This document shows, piece by piece, positions 33,955 through 45,847 of a stretch of DNA of 64,000 bases (its first letter is position 1; every line of letters starts with the position of its first letter). Both the position numbers and the translations under genes were made by a program. This DNA is from Dasypus novemcinctus (taxonomy: Eukaryota > Chordata > Mammalia > Cingulata > Dasypodidae), in NCBI RefSeq assembly GCF_030445035.2, contig NC_080678.1, positions 60,527,087 to 60,591,086 on the forward strand, read 5' to 3'. The notes below the pieces were generated by a model. That model made no database searches and had not been told where the DNA came from. It worked only from the letters and a program-made list of their open reading frames with translations.

Positions 33955-34329
33955 GACCAGATGAACATAAAATGACACCATTATAGTATATGAAAATATT
34001 CACTCAGTGCAGCTGGCAAATTGTTCCTATGATCAGTATTCTGTAAATTTTTAAATGCAAAATAACACTTGCTTTAAAAAAAAATACAGTGAATGAGCAT
34101 TCTGAATTCTTTTTTTCCCACAAAATAATAGCAGCATGCTTGGCAGGAAAGGAAAATGGTACTAAAGAAAATGCTGGGAGCCTGGAGAGTAATGATCTGG
34201 GGTCATCTCTCCTGCAGCCTCATCTCACATATCTATGATTTTAGGATTTTGACACTGATGATCTGTACATCATAATTCAGAGCATGGGGTCTCAGGTTTC
34301 TAAATATTGTTACAGCCTTGACCATTGGC
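33955..34329. other. Single-copy DNA
   Basis: No repeat or gene recognised. Confidence 0.4.
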
Positions 34330-34670
34330 CTAGGTTAGAATGACAGTTCTTTACTTATTAACCATGAGAACTTTGGACAAATTCATAAGCCTCAGTTTCT
34401 TATTTGTATAGTGAAAATGATAAAATCTGAATGTCTTAAAGTGTTAGAGAACAAGTGCATCTGGCTTCACATTCTGACTCTACTGCTTACCTGAGTGGTG
34501 ACTTAGAGCTATGTGCTAAACTCTTTGCATCCCAATTTCTTCATTTGTAAAAGGGGGATAATAATGGAAACTACCTCTAGAATTAATGTGAAGATCTAAC
34601 AAATGAATATATATATATATAGCACTCAGAATATGGTTAATGTTCTTTAAATATTAGATTTTATTTGTTA
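34330..34670 (+). repeat. Two MIR SINE fragments in tandem
   Basis: The first (34330-34440) has AACTTTGGACAAATTCATAA then GCCTCAGTTTCTTATTTG. The second (34445-34670) has the fuller order TGGCTTCACATTCTGACTC, CATCCCAATTTCTTCATTTG, GGGGGATAATAATGG and the GCACTCAGAATATGG tail. A (TA)n expansion lies inside the second at about 34606-34621. Confidence 0.75.
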
Positions 34671-36024
34671 TTTGGGGGGATTACATTAGATAATTCATGT
34701 GGAGCAAAAAGCAAAAAACACAATGCCTGATACAAAATTAATGCTTAAAAGTTCACTATTATTATATCTTGTTCTGTTTCCTACTAATAATCTTAGTGTG
34801 TTTCTGTTAGAATAAAAAATAATTAAATTTTCCAATTAAAATAGTATACTATTTTCCAAATAAATGACTACGTAAAAAGCAATTCTTTAATTAAATTAAA
34901 AATTGATATGTAGAATATTATTTGCATCCTCATCTTTATCATAGTCTTCTGTTTCTTTACTAGAATACATCTTTGTTTATATTACATTTCTTCAGTTGAG
35001 TAAACAAAACAAGCAAACACAAAATTATATTCCAGTAATGAATTATTCTTTTTGAAGAAGCTCTTCATTGTTAAAAAATAATGGAAAAAAATGTATGATT
35101 CCTTTGCTTTATTTATTTCATGCCCTTACTTCCTCCATTATTATCCTTTTTTCATTAACAATGAAATGTTTCAATTAAAAGTATTTCCTTTCTCTGTCTT
35201 TACCTAATTAGAGTAAAATTTTTAAACTTTTCTGATTTATTAAAACAATCATTCTTGCAGTAAATTCAATGGGTATCTCATTTAAGAACTTAAAATAGCA
35301 AATAAGGGATCTACTGTTTGAAAAGAGTACCATCCTTTTAAGTATTTTCTCCTCTAATTTTCAACTTATTTCACAGTTAAATGAATCTAAAATCTTTTTA
35401 CTTAAAGGAATTCCTTTTCTACGGGTGCCTTTTCAATATTGAGAATAATCTGCATGGCAATGTTTTAGCTATTCTAAATTATAGCTTCGTCCTAAATCCA
35501 AAGTCCAGTTAGAGATTAATACAAATAATAGCCACTATTTCTTAAATGTCCAATTATGAGTACTGAATTCATTCTTTATATTATAATCTAATAATATTCT
35601 TTCTTTGCAAGGATCAGTTAGTATACTTGTTTTCAATTATTTTCCCCTTCTTGCTAGGAGACTACTAAGAAAAGTCAAAATTGTCATATATCGAGTTAAC
35701 TGATTATGTCATTGAATATTTAGCTTCATTTCCGCATTCACAATATATTGACAAGTTTATCAATGTCAAATATAATCATTGTCTTTGTGTTGAATTTAGG
35801 AAAGACAAAAGAAAAAATGATGTTTGTAGAAGGCAGAATAAGAGAGAAGGCAGAGCAAAAGGGAATGAATCTCTTTTGAAGGGCAGGTTTAACTACAGTG
35901 TAGCAATTTTTTTTTTCTATTTTCTTTGTGATACATTAAAGTGTCAATCCAGTCTGACCAACAGCTTGGTATTTAATTGCTGAGTGTTAACAGCTAAGCC
36001 ATCCACACAGTGAGTGGTTAAGTG
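34671..36024. other. AT-rich single-copy DNA
   Basis: No repeat family recognised. A 100-residue frame at 35681-35983 has no recognisable domain and ordinary chance composition. Confidence 0.4.
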
Positions 36025-36215
36025 TATGTATCTTAAATCCTCCTGCCACTGTTTAAATCGAGCTCAACAGCTAATTAGTAGTGCAACCTTAAGTGAGTAT
36101 TTAAACATTTTAAGGTTCATTTTCCTGAATGATAAAGTGGGAATCACAGTATTACCTACTTTATCAGTGATTGTGGGATTAAGTACAGTTATTATGCTTG
36201 TGGGCATTTAATAAG
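36025..36215 (+). repeat. MIR SINE
   Basis: Core order visible: CTGCCACTG...CAGCTAATTAGTAG, TTCATTTTCCTGAATGA, AAGTGGGAATCACAGTATTACC and GTGGGATTAAG. Confidence 0.65.
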
Positions 36216-36216
36216 G

Positions 36217-36789
36217 TGTTTTGCTCCTAAGGAAGAGGCAGAAACTCTAAACACTATGCAAAGGCAGCTTTATTCAGTCAAATGAGTTTCAGGTTATATC
36301 AAATGATTACAACAACTGAGCAATCACAGAAAAGAAGAGTAATTAATTAAAGACATAGGAAAGAATGAAAGTATATACAACCACTGAACAAATCAGGAAA
36401 AAGACACAACATCTGATCTCTCATAAGGCAGGGAAGTCTCTTTGCAGCTGATCAGAGTCCCAAGTGGAAAAACAGTCCCAGGCAGAGACTAGGTGAGACT
36501 TCAACTGGCAGCTTGGGGACAATCCATTTTAAGGGGTTCTGAAACTTCAGAACTCCTAGAGTCCTGCAATTTGTGAAGGACGACCTCATCGAAAGTAACA
36601 ATTCATCCGGCAGGGACTGGCCAGTCCTCCAGAGGAGAAACGCTGTGTGAGACCCCTTGAGAGGGGACTTTGTTCTATTCTATTTTTGGTACATGGAACA
36701 GGAACATAAAGGTTTTCAGCTTTTAGTTTTACAGGGAATACAAACAGGACATGCAAATATCATGTCCGGTGACTTGCTCCTTCTAAACA
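36217..36789 (-). mobile_element. ERV LTR (solo), minus strand
   Basis: On the minus strand the segment starts TGTTTAGAAGG and ends GGAGCAAAACA. It carries GAATAAAGCTGCCTTTGC (plus strand about 36262-36280) as polyadenylation signal and R region, with a C/T-rich, GC-richer U3-like part (36420-36680). The right limit could instead be 36891. No TSD was recognised and no internal viral sequence adjoins it. It stands out from its AT-rich neighbourhood by higher GC. Confidence 0.6.
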
Positions 36790-36891
36790 TTTGTTTTTAG
36801 TTAATAGGTAAGAGGGTAGCCTGCATAGCGGTATTAAAACATTCCAAAGGACAAAGGACAAAATAATCATTCAAAATTCTAGGCTAAAACA

Positions 36892-37429
36892 ACAGAGTCT
36901 ATTGATTATAAAGCTTATGAATTCATAATTTTTAGTAATGATTTTCTTACAGTATATCATAAGGATATTATGTAAAAATATTTAGCACAATGTTTAGAGC
37001 ATGATATGTACATTATGCATTATATGAGTTCATTATAATCCAGATGGCCAAACTGATATACAAACCTTGTAGACAGAACCCAGGATTAATATTGGGTCTT
37101 AAGTAATGTGGAGAGATATATACATCATAGAAACTGCTTAACTGCTTCCCTGTGACAGCATAGATGATATGGTAGGAGAAAAAGGAAAGAAATATAGTAT
37201 GCAGAAAGAAAGAAATCAAAGATAAGAGAGGAAGCATCTCTGTATTAAAGGATACAAAAGCAGTAGCCTCTTTTTTTCTCTTTAGAAGTCTGAAACAATG
37301 GGCCCATTGAACACGTAGAAATAATGTTTTTATATCATAATATTGTAAAAGAATTTAAGATTTGATTGTGGATTAGGAAATGTCAAACAACCAGGAGATT
37401 ATCTGAAAAGTGGTTGTTGATGTGAAAGC
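36892..37429. other. Single-copy AT-rich DNA
   Basis: Nothing recognised. Confidence 0.4.
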
Positions 37430-37565
37430 ATTTCTACTTCAGACAGACTTGGATCCTAAACTTGAGTTCTGCAACAAACAGGATGTGTGACCATGATTAG
37501 GTCAAAAGTCTGAAATTTACTTCCTTATATGTAAAGAGTGAGTTGGGCAGAAACAGCAGTTTTCA
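37430..37565 (+). repeat. MIR SINE fragment
   Basis: CAGACTTGGATCCTAAACTT, TGTGTGACCATGATTAGGTC and a CTTCCTTATATGTAAAGAG block follow the MIR order. Confidence 0.6.
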
Positions 37566-38925
37566 ACAAGTATTCTATAAAAGTAGGCTTTCTTGGTCAA
37601 AAAAGTTGGAAAAATAGTGCACTCTATGTTCTCTGAAATTCCCAAAGTGCTTGAAATCATTAAAGCTTCTGAGAACTCTTATAGTAAAGATGCCTAGTTA
37701 ATTTTATTTCACCCAGTTTGTAAAAATTATTTAACCTTGTGACTTTTTAATTAGCATTCTTCAATGGAATAAATGTTAGGAAAACTTGACTAGGGGATAG
37801 CTGATTTCTTCCAATTTAGGAATCTATTTAGTGAACTTCGATTAAAGGGACTGCATATTAACTCTTTTGGAAAACTGATCAACTAACTTTTCTTTTCTGA
37901 TTACTGTGGGGGTAAGGACTAAGAACATGAGAACCTTGAGGTATGAATTCCTTCTACATGTATACATAGGGCCCAAGGGAAATAGAAGGAAAATTAAGTT
38001 TGGTTCACTAAAGCAAAGTAAAACCAGGGTTTTATTGTTTTTGTTGTGTGCTACTGGGATATTCTTAGAGGACTATAAATGATTGACTATATCCATATCA
38101 TAATACATAATAGGCAGTAAGGAGAATTACTGAATTCCTAAATTTGTGTTTTTAAAATTATTCCTTTACATAGTTTTATTCTCCTAAATTCAAATAAATT
38201 ATAGTTAGTAATTTCTTGGTATAGATTAATAAATATAAGTATCAAAGCAGACATTTCACAGAGAAATGTAGCCACTTAATACATAGAGGCCACATTTATT
38301 ACAGTAAAGTCAGGACATTTTCTACTTTTCCTGCACAAAACATTGTGTAATTTTTTGTAGCTAAAAATTCCTAGCTAAAAATTGGTCATCAGACTCCTTC
38401 CTAACCAGATCTTTTCTATTACTCAGGTTTCTCCTGCTAATAAATATTAAGATATTTTAAAGGGTATTGGATATTTTAATGTGTAAAATACAGATATATA
38501 AATTAACTTGTTTGATTTTTCCACTGGTAGTTTTTGAGCATTTCCCTTAATCAGACAATGCTTTTCTTTCCTCCATGGAAATAAGTTCCATATATTAAAT
38601 AAGGAATGTATAATATAATAGATATAATAGGAGATTGGAGTTACAGGGAATTTTATGGTAAGGAGTAAAGAGAGCTTGATAGACTAGAGTAATAGCAGTT
38701 GCAGGATGCAAGCATTATACCCATGGCTGAGAGAAAGCATCCAGAGATTATCCTCCCAGAAAGGCTGAAACCTAGAGCTCACAGAAGAGAACATGGTTTT
38801 GACTTCCTAGATGGTGAAGCTGCTATGTGCTATGCTGGCAGGACTTTATAGAAATCTGTTCTCTGGGATGCTGGGGGAAATCAGTTCACAGAAATGGGCC
38901 ATACCATCTGAAGACACTTAGAAAC
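37566..38925. other. Single-copy AT-rich DNA
   Basis: No gene or repeat family recognised over about 1.3 kb. Confidence 0.4.
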
Positions 38926-39748
38926 TGTGGTGCTTTTAAGCTAACTGTACCCCAAAAAGGAAATTTTTTAAGTTAATCCATTCCTGTGGTTGTGGATCCA
39001 TTGCAAGAAGGGTATTTTGGTGAGCAGGATCTTAACCTAAGTTAAGATGTGATCCACCTCATTAAGGGTGGGTCTTTTTTTGCTTTTATTTTTTTTAAAA
39101 AATGTTACATTCAAAAAATATAAGAGGTTCCCACATATCCCCTTCCCCCCTTACCCTACTCCTCCCATATCAACAACCTCTTTCATCATCATGGGTCATT
39201 CATTGAATTTGGTGAATACATTTGGTGAATACTGCACCACATGGATAATGGTTTACATTGTAGTTTACACTCTCCCCCAGTCCACCCAGTGGGCCATGGC
39301 AGGGCATACATTGCCCAGCATCTGTCACTGCAGCACCACCCAAGACAACTCCAAGTCCTGAAAATGCCCCCACATCATATCTCTTCTTCCCTCTACCTAC
39401 CCTCAGCAGCTACCACGGTCACTTTTGTCTTATCTGCTTACTGAAGTCCTTTATAACAGAATGGAATTCAGATAAAGAAAGTAAAAGCCACAAAAGCAAG
39501 AAACTGAAAACAACAAAACCTGGAAGGGAAGGGAGAGAACAGCAGATGCTGCCATGTGACTTGCCATTTGACAGAGGAGTCTAGTATTGCTGTCAACTAG
39601 TGTTCAGGAGAAAGGCATTGCCTTGATGATGCTTTGGTTTGGACATTTTCATGTCCTCAAAACTTTAAGCTTTAAACTAATAAATTCCCATTGTTAAAAG
39701 CTAACCCATTTTACATTATCTGATTTCATAGCAAAGCAAACTAAAACA
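38926..39748 (+). mobile_element. MaLR-like solo LTR, type A, with a nested L1 tip
   Basis: It starts TGTGGTGCTTTTAAGC and ends GCAAACTAAAACA. An AATAAATTCCC polyadenylation signal lies at about 39680. The 5' text resembles the LTR at 18930-19530 in reverse. The LTR is interrupted at 39077-39426 by an L1 3' end; without it the text runs on into GAAGTCCTTTATAACAGAATG, as in other LTRs of this group. No TSD was seen. Confidence 0.7.
39077..39426 (-). mobile_element. Nested L1 3' end in the LTR
   Basis: A 350-bp L1 3' terminus on the minus strand, starting with a T-rich run (39077-39100). It is the reverse of the 32540-32850 type. The flanks share only GTCTT (39072-39076 and 39427-39431), so the TSD is short or decayed. 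The 97-residue frame across it is read-through. Confidence 0.8.
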
Positions 39749-40242
39749 CAAGTCAATTGAGAGGTGAGATGAAAGTTTTATATTGGGAGGTGTTTTATGG
39801 CACTCCCTGCAAAGCCACATGAGTGGAACCAGAGGAAGCTATTAGTCATTGGACACTGATGAGTCATGTGCACAGAAGGAGTCAAACACTGTAGAAGCTG
39901 TTTACTGCAGGATCCAGACTCTGAAATAACAATGTACCTTAGGAGTTGGTTACTGGAAAAACATCTGCTCCAGGAGCCTATTGAGAGGAGCATCAGAATC
40001 AGAAGGTGAAAAACCCTTCTGCATTGTCTCACCAGTGTCTTCTAACGACAAAGCTTAAAATCACATCCCCTTTATAAAACAGTGAAATCCCATATAAAAT
40101 ACAAATATGGGTAATATTGCATATATAAGACTGTTTCTGCAAAATATAAATACAAATAACTAGAGAAAAAGAAATGGAATAGCATCTATGTTGGAAGGGA
40201 AAACATAGATTGAGCGGTGATGAGTTTTGTTTGTTTGCTTGG
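39749..40242. other. Unassigned segment between two LTRs
   Basis: About 490 bp, moderately GC-richer than its surroundings, with no family that I recognise. It could be unique DNA or an uncharacterised LTR. Confidence 0.35.
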
Positions 40243-40872
40243 TGTATTAGTAATCCAAAGGGGTACTAATACAAAGTACCAGAAATCTGTTAACTTTTGT
40301 AAAGGGAATTTATTTGGGGTAGAAGCTTACAGTCACAAGGCCAGAAAAAGTAAATTACTTACTCACCAAAGTCTGTTGCCACATGTTGGAGCAAGATGGC
40401 TGCTGGTTTCTGGGAGGGTTCAGCCTTCCTCTTCAGGCTCTATGGTCCCAGCTTCTTCTGGTCTCAGCAACAGGCTGGTGTAAGGCCTGTCTCTCTCCCT
40501 AGGGCTTATTTCTTCCTGGGCTCAGCTACTCTGTTCACTTTACAAGGTTAGCTGTAGACTATCAGGCTCTTTTTCTTTCAGGTCCTCTGCTCTGTCTATG
40601 GAGCCATCCTGATTCTTCTATGTTTTTCTGTGTATTCACTTCCTGGGGCTCCAACATCAAACTCAAAATGTCTCCTGCTATGTCATTTTTCTCTGTGAGT
40701 CCTCATCCAAAGGGACTCTGATGTGGCCAAATCAAAACCATAATCATAATTTAATCAAGTAAAAATGAAACTTCTGAATTTAATACAATCTAATATGCTG
40801 AGAGGAACAGACCCATTTACAAACAAAATCCAGTATCTATTTTTGGAATTCATTAACGATATTGAACTATTA
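40243..40872 (-). mobile_element. MaLR-like solo LTR, type B
   Basis: The plus strand begins TGTATTAGTAATCCAAAGGGG, the reverse of the LTR end at 520-542, and continues with ACCAGAAATCTGTTAAC and AAGGGAATTTATTTGG (AATAAA-type signal on the minus strand). The right part (40780-40860) is the reverse of the 5' text at the window start. Right end approximate. Confidence 0.75.
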
Positions 40873-40875
40873 TAG

Positions 40876-41056
40876 TTGTTTTTTTTGTTTTTTAGTATTA
40901 TTATGACTATATTACTAGAGTAATGGAGCTGCTCTGAAAATGATTGGAGTGATGAATGCACATCTATGTGATTATACCAAATATCATTGATTGTACACTT
41001 TGGATTGATTTATGCTTTATTAATATGTATCAATAAAGTTGATTTTTTAAAAATCA
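40876..41056 (+). mobile_element. L1 3' tip, second 3'-UTR type
   Basis: It matches the reverse of 61073-61250: CTGCTCTGAAAATGATTGG, GATGAATGCACATC, CAAATATCATTGATTGTAC, TGCTTTATTAATATG and AATAAAGTTGATTTTTTAAA. This L1 subfamily has a 3' UTR unrelated to the long modular type elsewhere in the window. Confidence 0.75.
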
Positions 41057-41198
41057 CATTCACTGGCCTAGGAAAAATATGTAAGGAGTGAAGAGTGGAT
41101 TTGGAGTTGAAAGTCAATACACTGATGACTGGTATACATACACATTAGAATTTATAATGCCTGAATCAAGTGTATCTGTGTATTTGTGTATGTTAAGT

Positions 41199-41427
41199 CT
41201 TATTTTAGAACTTAAAATAGTTTTACATTTTATATTTATTATATTTGTATTTAACACTTTGGAAGTTAACTATCACTTATTAAAGGTTAATAGTAGAAAT
41301 TGTATTGAAATCTTATTATAGAACTTAACATAGTTTTACATTTTATATTTATTATATTTATATTTAACATTTTGGAACTTAATTATTACTTATTATTAAA
41401 GGTTAATAGTAGAGATTATATTGAAAT
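41199..41427. repeat. Tandem duplication, two ~114-bp copies
   Basis: Copy 1 is 41199-41311 and copy 2 is 41312-41427. They share CTTATT-TAGAACTTAA-ATAG, the TTTTACATTTTATATTTATT block and AAAGGTTAATAGTAGA, differing at roughly a dozen positions plus a 3-base indel. No coding or repeat family is recognised in the unit. Confidence 0.85.
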
Positions 41428-41451
41428 CCCACTATGGAAGATAGTATTGAG

Positions 41452-42064
41452 TAGTATCGTGGGCATTATTCTAAGATGCCCCAATATCTTAGTTCCCTGG
41501 TGTACATAATTTGCATAATTCCCTTTCTTGAGTGTAGGCAGAATTTATGAATCTGGTTGTATTTTACTCATATGATTCAGTGATAATCAGTTGACTGAGT
41601 TCATCAAAAGTGAGGTTATTCTGGGTCAGCCTGATCTAATCAGGTGAATTCTTTAAAAGAAGGTGAAAGGTTATAGAGAAGCTCTCCTTTTGGCCTAGAT
41701 GATTTAACAAACTATGTTGAGAGATGCCCTATGGATGCTGTCATGTCTCAGGGATGTCAGAGCAGCCTCTTGGACCTGAGAGTGGTACCCACCTAACCAC
41801 TACCTACAAAATGAAATCTCAGTCATATGGTCTCAAGGAAATTAATTATGCCAACATCCAATTAGCTTGGAAGAAGACTGAAGCTCAGAAGAGATTGCAT
41901 TCCTGGCCAGCACTTTCATTTCAATCTTATGAGACCCTAAGCAGAGAAATCTATAATGTTGTGGATGGACTTCTGCCTTCAGATTATGTGAGACAATAAA
42001 TGGGTCTTATTTTAAGTGGCTAAGGTTCCAGCAATTTGTTACATAGCAATACAAAACTCATATA
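41452..42064 (+). mobile_element. MLT1-type LTR
   Basis: It follows MLT1 LTR order: GTGGGCATTATTCTAAGATG, TGATCTAATCAGGTGAATTC, a TTTAAAAGAAGG box, a long U3/R part, then GTGAGACAATAAATGGG (polyadenylation signal at about 41994) and the typical end GCTAAGGTTCCAGCAATTTG...AGCAATACAAAACTCATATA. The 91-residue frame inside is not a gene. Confidence 0.8.
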
Positions 42065-43411
42065 ATCAGGAGGGTTTTTCTTGCTAGTGACTCTTTCTCC
42101 CTACTTAAGTACCCACCTAACAGAAGCATTCTTTGGTATTCTTACATGCCTATCTGATGCCATTTTTTCCCATTGTTTATCAACTAATCTCTTATGGAAA
42201 ATAATTAAGGTGTTTACAAATGACTTCTTAAAATAATAAAGTGCTTTTCAGCAATAATTACTAATCAAAACATCAGTAAAATATGAAGGTTCTGCTTGAG
42301 TGCTCATGAGGAAGATAACAAAAGTTTTCATGTATTGATCACCAACCGTGTGACAGATATTTTGCCAGCTATTTTACATTTATCATCCTAAATGCTTTAA
42401 ATGACTCTGTGAGTTACGTTATATTATCACCCTGAACCTTTGCAGTGTTAAATGGCTTGCCCAAAATAAAATAGAGATGATTGAGAGCCATAGATTGCCA
42501 ATGTGAATCCCAAATTACTAAAGTACACAAAATTTCTTCACACTGAAGTTTGTGGCCTTGGTGGTCTGTGAATAACAAATTTCAGTGCTAGCTCAGATGT
42601 TTTCAAAACTATTCATAGGAACTTACAATAGTGCTAAATTCGGGGCAGTGCTATAGGAACACATATGACTTGAGAGTATGACTTGAAAAAAATAGTACAT
42701 TTATATTTTAGTAACTGTATCAGGTACTACTATTTATCTAGAATATCCGTTTTTTACCTTATCCCATTTAATAGTGGAACCACCCAGATTTTATCTAAGC
42801 ATGTGATCACACACCTAGTCACTACATTTCCCATCCCCTGCTGTTAAAAATAAAGCCAAGCAATTTAATTCTGGCAAATGGAGTGTCATCAGAAATTATC
42901 ACATGGGGCATCCCCCCAAAATGATTGTTAAACCCTGTATGAGTTAAATAGTATGCATTTTACATATTATTAAAATTATTACTCTTTCCCTATCTTCCCA
43001 GGTAACACTTTTAACTTAGTAGTAAAAAATGGGTAAAATCATGAAAATAACGTTTTATGACTTAAAGAAGGTTTAGCCGTTCTGTAATCCTGCCCTCCCC
43101 TTTGATTCCTGGTTTATAGATGAGAGAAATGGAACTCAGTAAAGTGAATTAACCTTAGTTCACAAAGATATTTTGTTATTGAGAAAGCCAAAATCAAGAA
43201 CCAAGGCAGATTTTCTAGTTTTTCACTGAATGTCTGACCTTTGATTCATTGCACAGATAAACTTGAATGAACATTTAAAAAATATTATTTGCTAAATACC
43301 ATTTGCTATATTACAGTATTTCTCCATATTGTTAAGAATAGAAACAAAGTGGTAATTAGAAACATGCCATATCATTTAACAAATTCCTCTAGCTCTACGG
43401 ATCTTGGCACT
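42065..43411. other. Single-copy DNA with two MIR remnants
   Basis: Reverse MIR cores lie at about 42315-42530 (TTTTACATTTATCATCC, then GTTAAATGGCTTGCCC) and 43110-43210 (TATAGATGAGAGAAATGG). Otherwise nothing recognised. Confidence 0.5.
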
Positions 43412-45455
43412 GTTTTTTTTCTTTATTGGAGAAGTTGTGGTTTACAAAACAATCATGCATAAAATAGAGGATTCCCATATATCACTGTATTATTAGCAAC
43501 CTTCACTAATGTGAAATATTTGTTATAATTGATGATAGCACATTTTTATAAATGTACTATTACCCATAGCCCATGGTTTAACTTAGGGATCACTGTTTGT
43601 ATAGTATACTTCCATGGATTTGTTTTTAAAAATTTATTCTGTTGCCATATATACAATATAACATTTCCCCCTCTAATAATATTCAGAAATATATTTCAGT
43701 GCTGTTAATTAAGTTCACAATGCTGTGTCACCGTCACCACCATCCATCACCAAAACATTTCCATCATTCCAAATAGGAACTCTGCATATTTTAAGCCTTA
43801 TTTTTCTATTCCTTATCCCCACCCTATCCCCTGGTAACCTTTATTCTAAGTTCTGACTCTGAGTTTGCTTATTCTAATTACTTCAGATCAGTGAGATCAT
43901 ACATTTGTCCTTTTGCGCCTAATTTTAGTCAATTTGATGTCTTCAATATACATGTTGCCACACGTATCAGAACTTCATTCCTTTTTTGGTTGAATAATAT
44001 TTCATTGTATGTATATAGCACTTTTTATTTACCCATTCATTGGATGATAAACACTTGGGTTGCTTCCATCTCTTGGCAATTGAGACTAATGCCAGATGAA
44101 CATTGCTGTGCAAATGTCTGTTCAAGTCCATGCTCTCAATTCTTTGGGGTATTTACCTAGTAGATCATATGGTAATTCTATATTTAGCTTTTTCAGGAAC
44201 CACCAAACTGTCTTCCACAGCAGCTGCACCATTTTACATTGCTGTCAACAGAGAATGAGGATTATTTTTCCACATCCTTTTCAACACTTGTTATTTTCCA
44301 TTTTTTAATAGCCGCCATTCTGGTGGCTGTGAAATGGTATCTCATTGTGGTTTTGATTTGCATTTCCCTGATGGCTAATTATATTGAGATTCTTTTCATG
44401 TGCTTTTTGGCTATTTGTATATCTTCTTTGGAGAGATGTCTGTTCAAGTCTTTTGCTTATTTTTAAATTGGGTTGTCTTTTGGTTGTTAAGTTGAAGGAT
44501 TTCTTTATATATTCTGGATGTTAACCTTTACCAGGTATGTGGTTTCCAAAGACTTTCTCCCGTGTGTAATTTGTGTTTTATTTTTATGATAAAGTCTTTT
44601 GAGGAACAAAGACTTTCAATTTTGATGAGGTCCCATTTATCTTTTCAATGTTGTTGATAAATAAGATCCATTAGGTACAAAGTCTAAGAAACAGTGCCTA
44701 TACAAGGTTCTAAATATGCTTCCCTACATTTTCTTCTAGGAGTTTGAGAGTTTGTCTCCTATATTTAGGTCTTTGGTACATTTTGAGTTTGTTTTTGTAT
44801 ATGGTGTGAAGTAGGAGCCCTCCTTTTTTTTTTTTTCAAATTGAGATCCAGTTCCCTAGCTTTCCAGAATTATTTGTTGAAAACACTATTCTTTCCCATT
44901 TGAGTGGTCTTTGCCACCTTGTCAAATATTAGTTGGCCATAAATGTGAGGATTGATTTTTGAGTTCTCAATTCAATTCCATTAGTTTATATGTCTGTCCT
45001 TGTGTTGGTACCTTGCTGTTTTGATTACTGTGGCCTTGTAATAAATTTTTAAGATTGGGAGGTATGAATACTCCAACTGCATTCTTCTTTTTCAAGATGG
45101 CTTTAACTATTTGGTGTTCCTTATCCTTCCATGTAAATTTGATGATTGGTTTGTCCATTTTGGTAAAAAAAAGATCTTGGAAATTTGATTAAGAGTGCAT
45201 TGAATTTATAAATTGCTTTGGGTACTACTGATATCTAAATGATATTAGACTTCCAGTCTATGAAAAGAGAATGTCCTTACACTTATTTAGGTGTTCTTTG
45301 ATTGCTTTCTGAAATATTTTTCAAATTTTCCATGCATAAGTCCTTGACATCCTTGGTTAGATGTATTCTTAGATATTGGATTCTTTTAGTTGCTATTGTA
45401 AATGGAGTATATTTCTTGACTTATAATTCTTCATTGCTTGCATATATAAACACTA

Positions 45456-45833
45456 CTAGTTTTGAGATGCTGATCTTGTACCCTGCCACACTGCTGAATC
45501 ATTGATTAGTTCCAAGAGAACTGGTATAGATTTTTCAGGGTTTTCTCTATACAGGATCATGTTCTCTGCAAATAAGGAAAGCTTTACTTCTTCCTTTCCA
45601 ATTTTGATGACTCTTACTTCTTTTTCTTGCCTAATTCCTCTGTCAAGAATTTCCAGTACAATGTTGAATAACATTGGTGACAGCGGGCATCCTTTCTTTG
45701 CTCCTGATCTTAGAGTGAATGTTTCCATTTTTCTGCTATTAAGTAGGATGTTAGCTGTGGGATTTTCATAAATGCCCTTCATCATGTTGTGGAAGTTTCC
45801 TTCTATTCCTAGTGCTCTAAGTGTTTTTATCAA
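45456..45833 (-). pseudogene. L1 ORF2 RT palm fragment with lost catalytic box
   Basis: A 125-residue open stretch with ALGIEGNFHNMMKGIYENPT, AKKGCPLSPMLFNIVLEIL and KIGKEEVKLSLFAENMILY. The invariant FADD catalytic motif of L1 RT reads FAEN, so both active-site Asp are lost. The frame is then broken by the LTR insertion near 45848. Confidence 0.88.
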
Positions 45834-45847
45834 GAATGGTTACTGGA

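Noticed and set aside
35681-35983. 100-codon frame as a gene
   Set aside because: No domain, no splice or promoter signals that I can support, and lengths like this are expected by chance in a 64-kb six-frame scan.
41724-41999. 91-codon frame as a small gene
   Set aside because: It lies wholly within an MLT1 LTR and ends at its AATAAA region.
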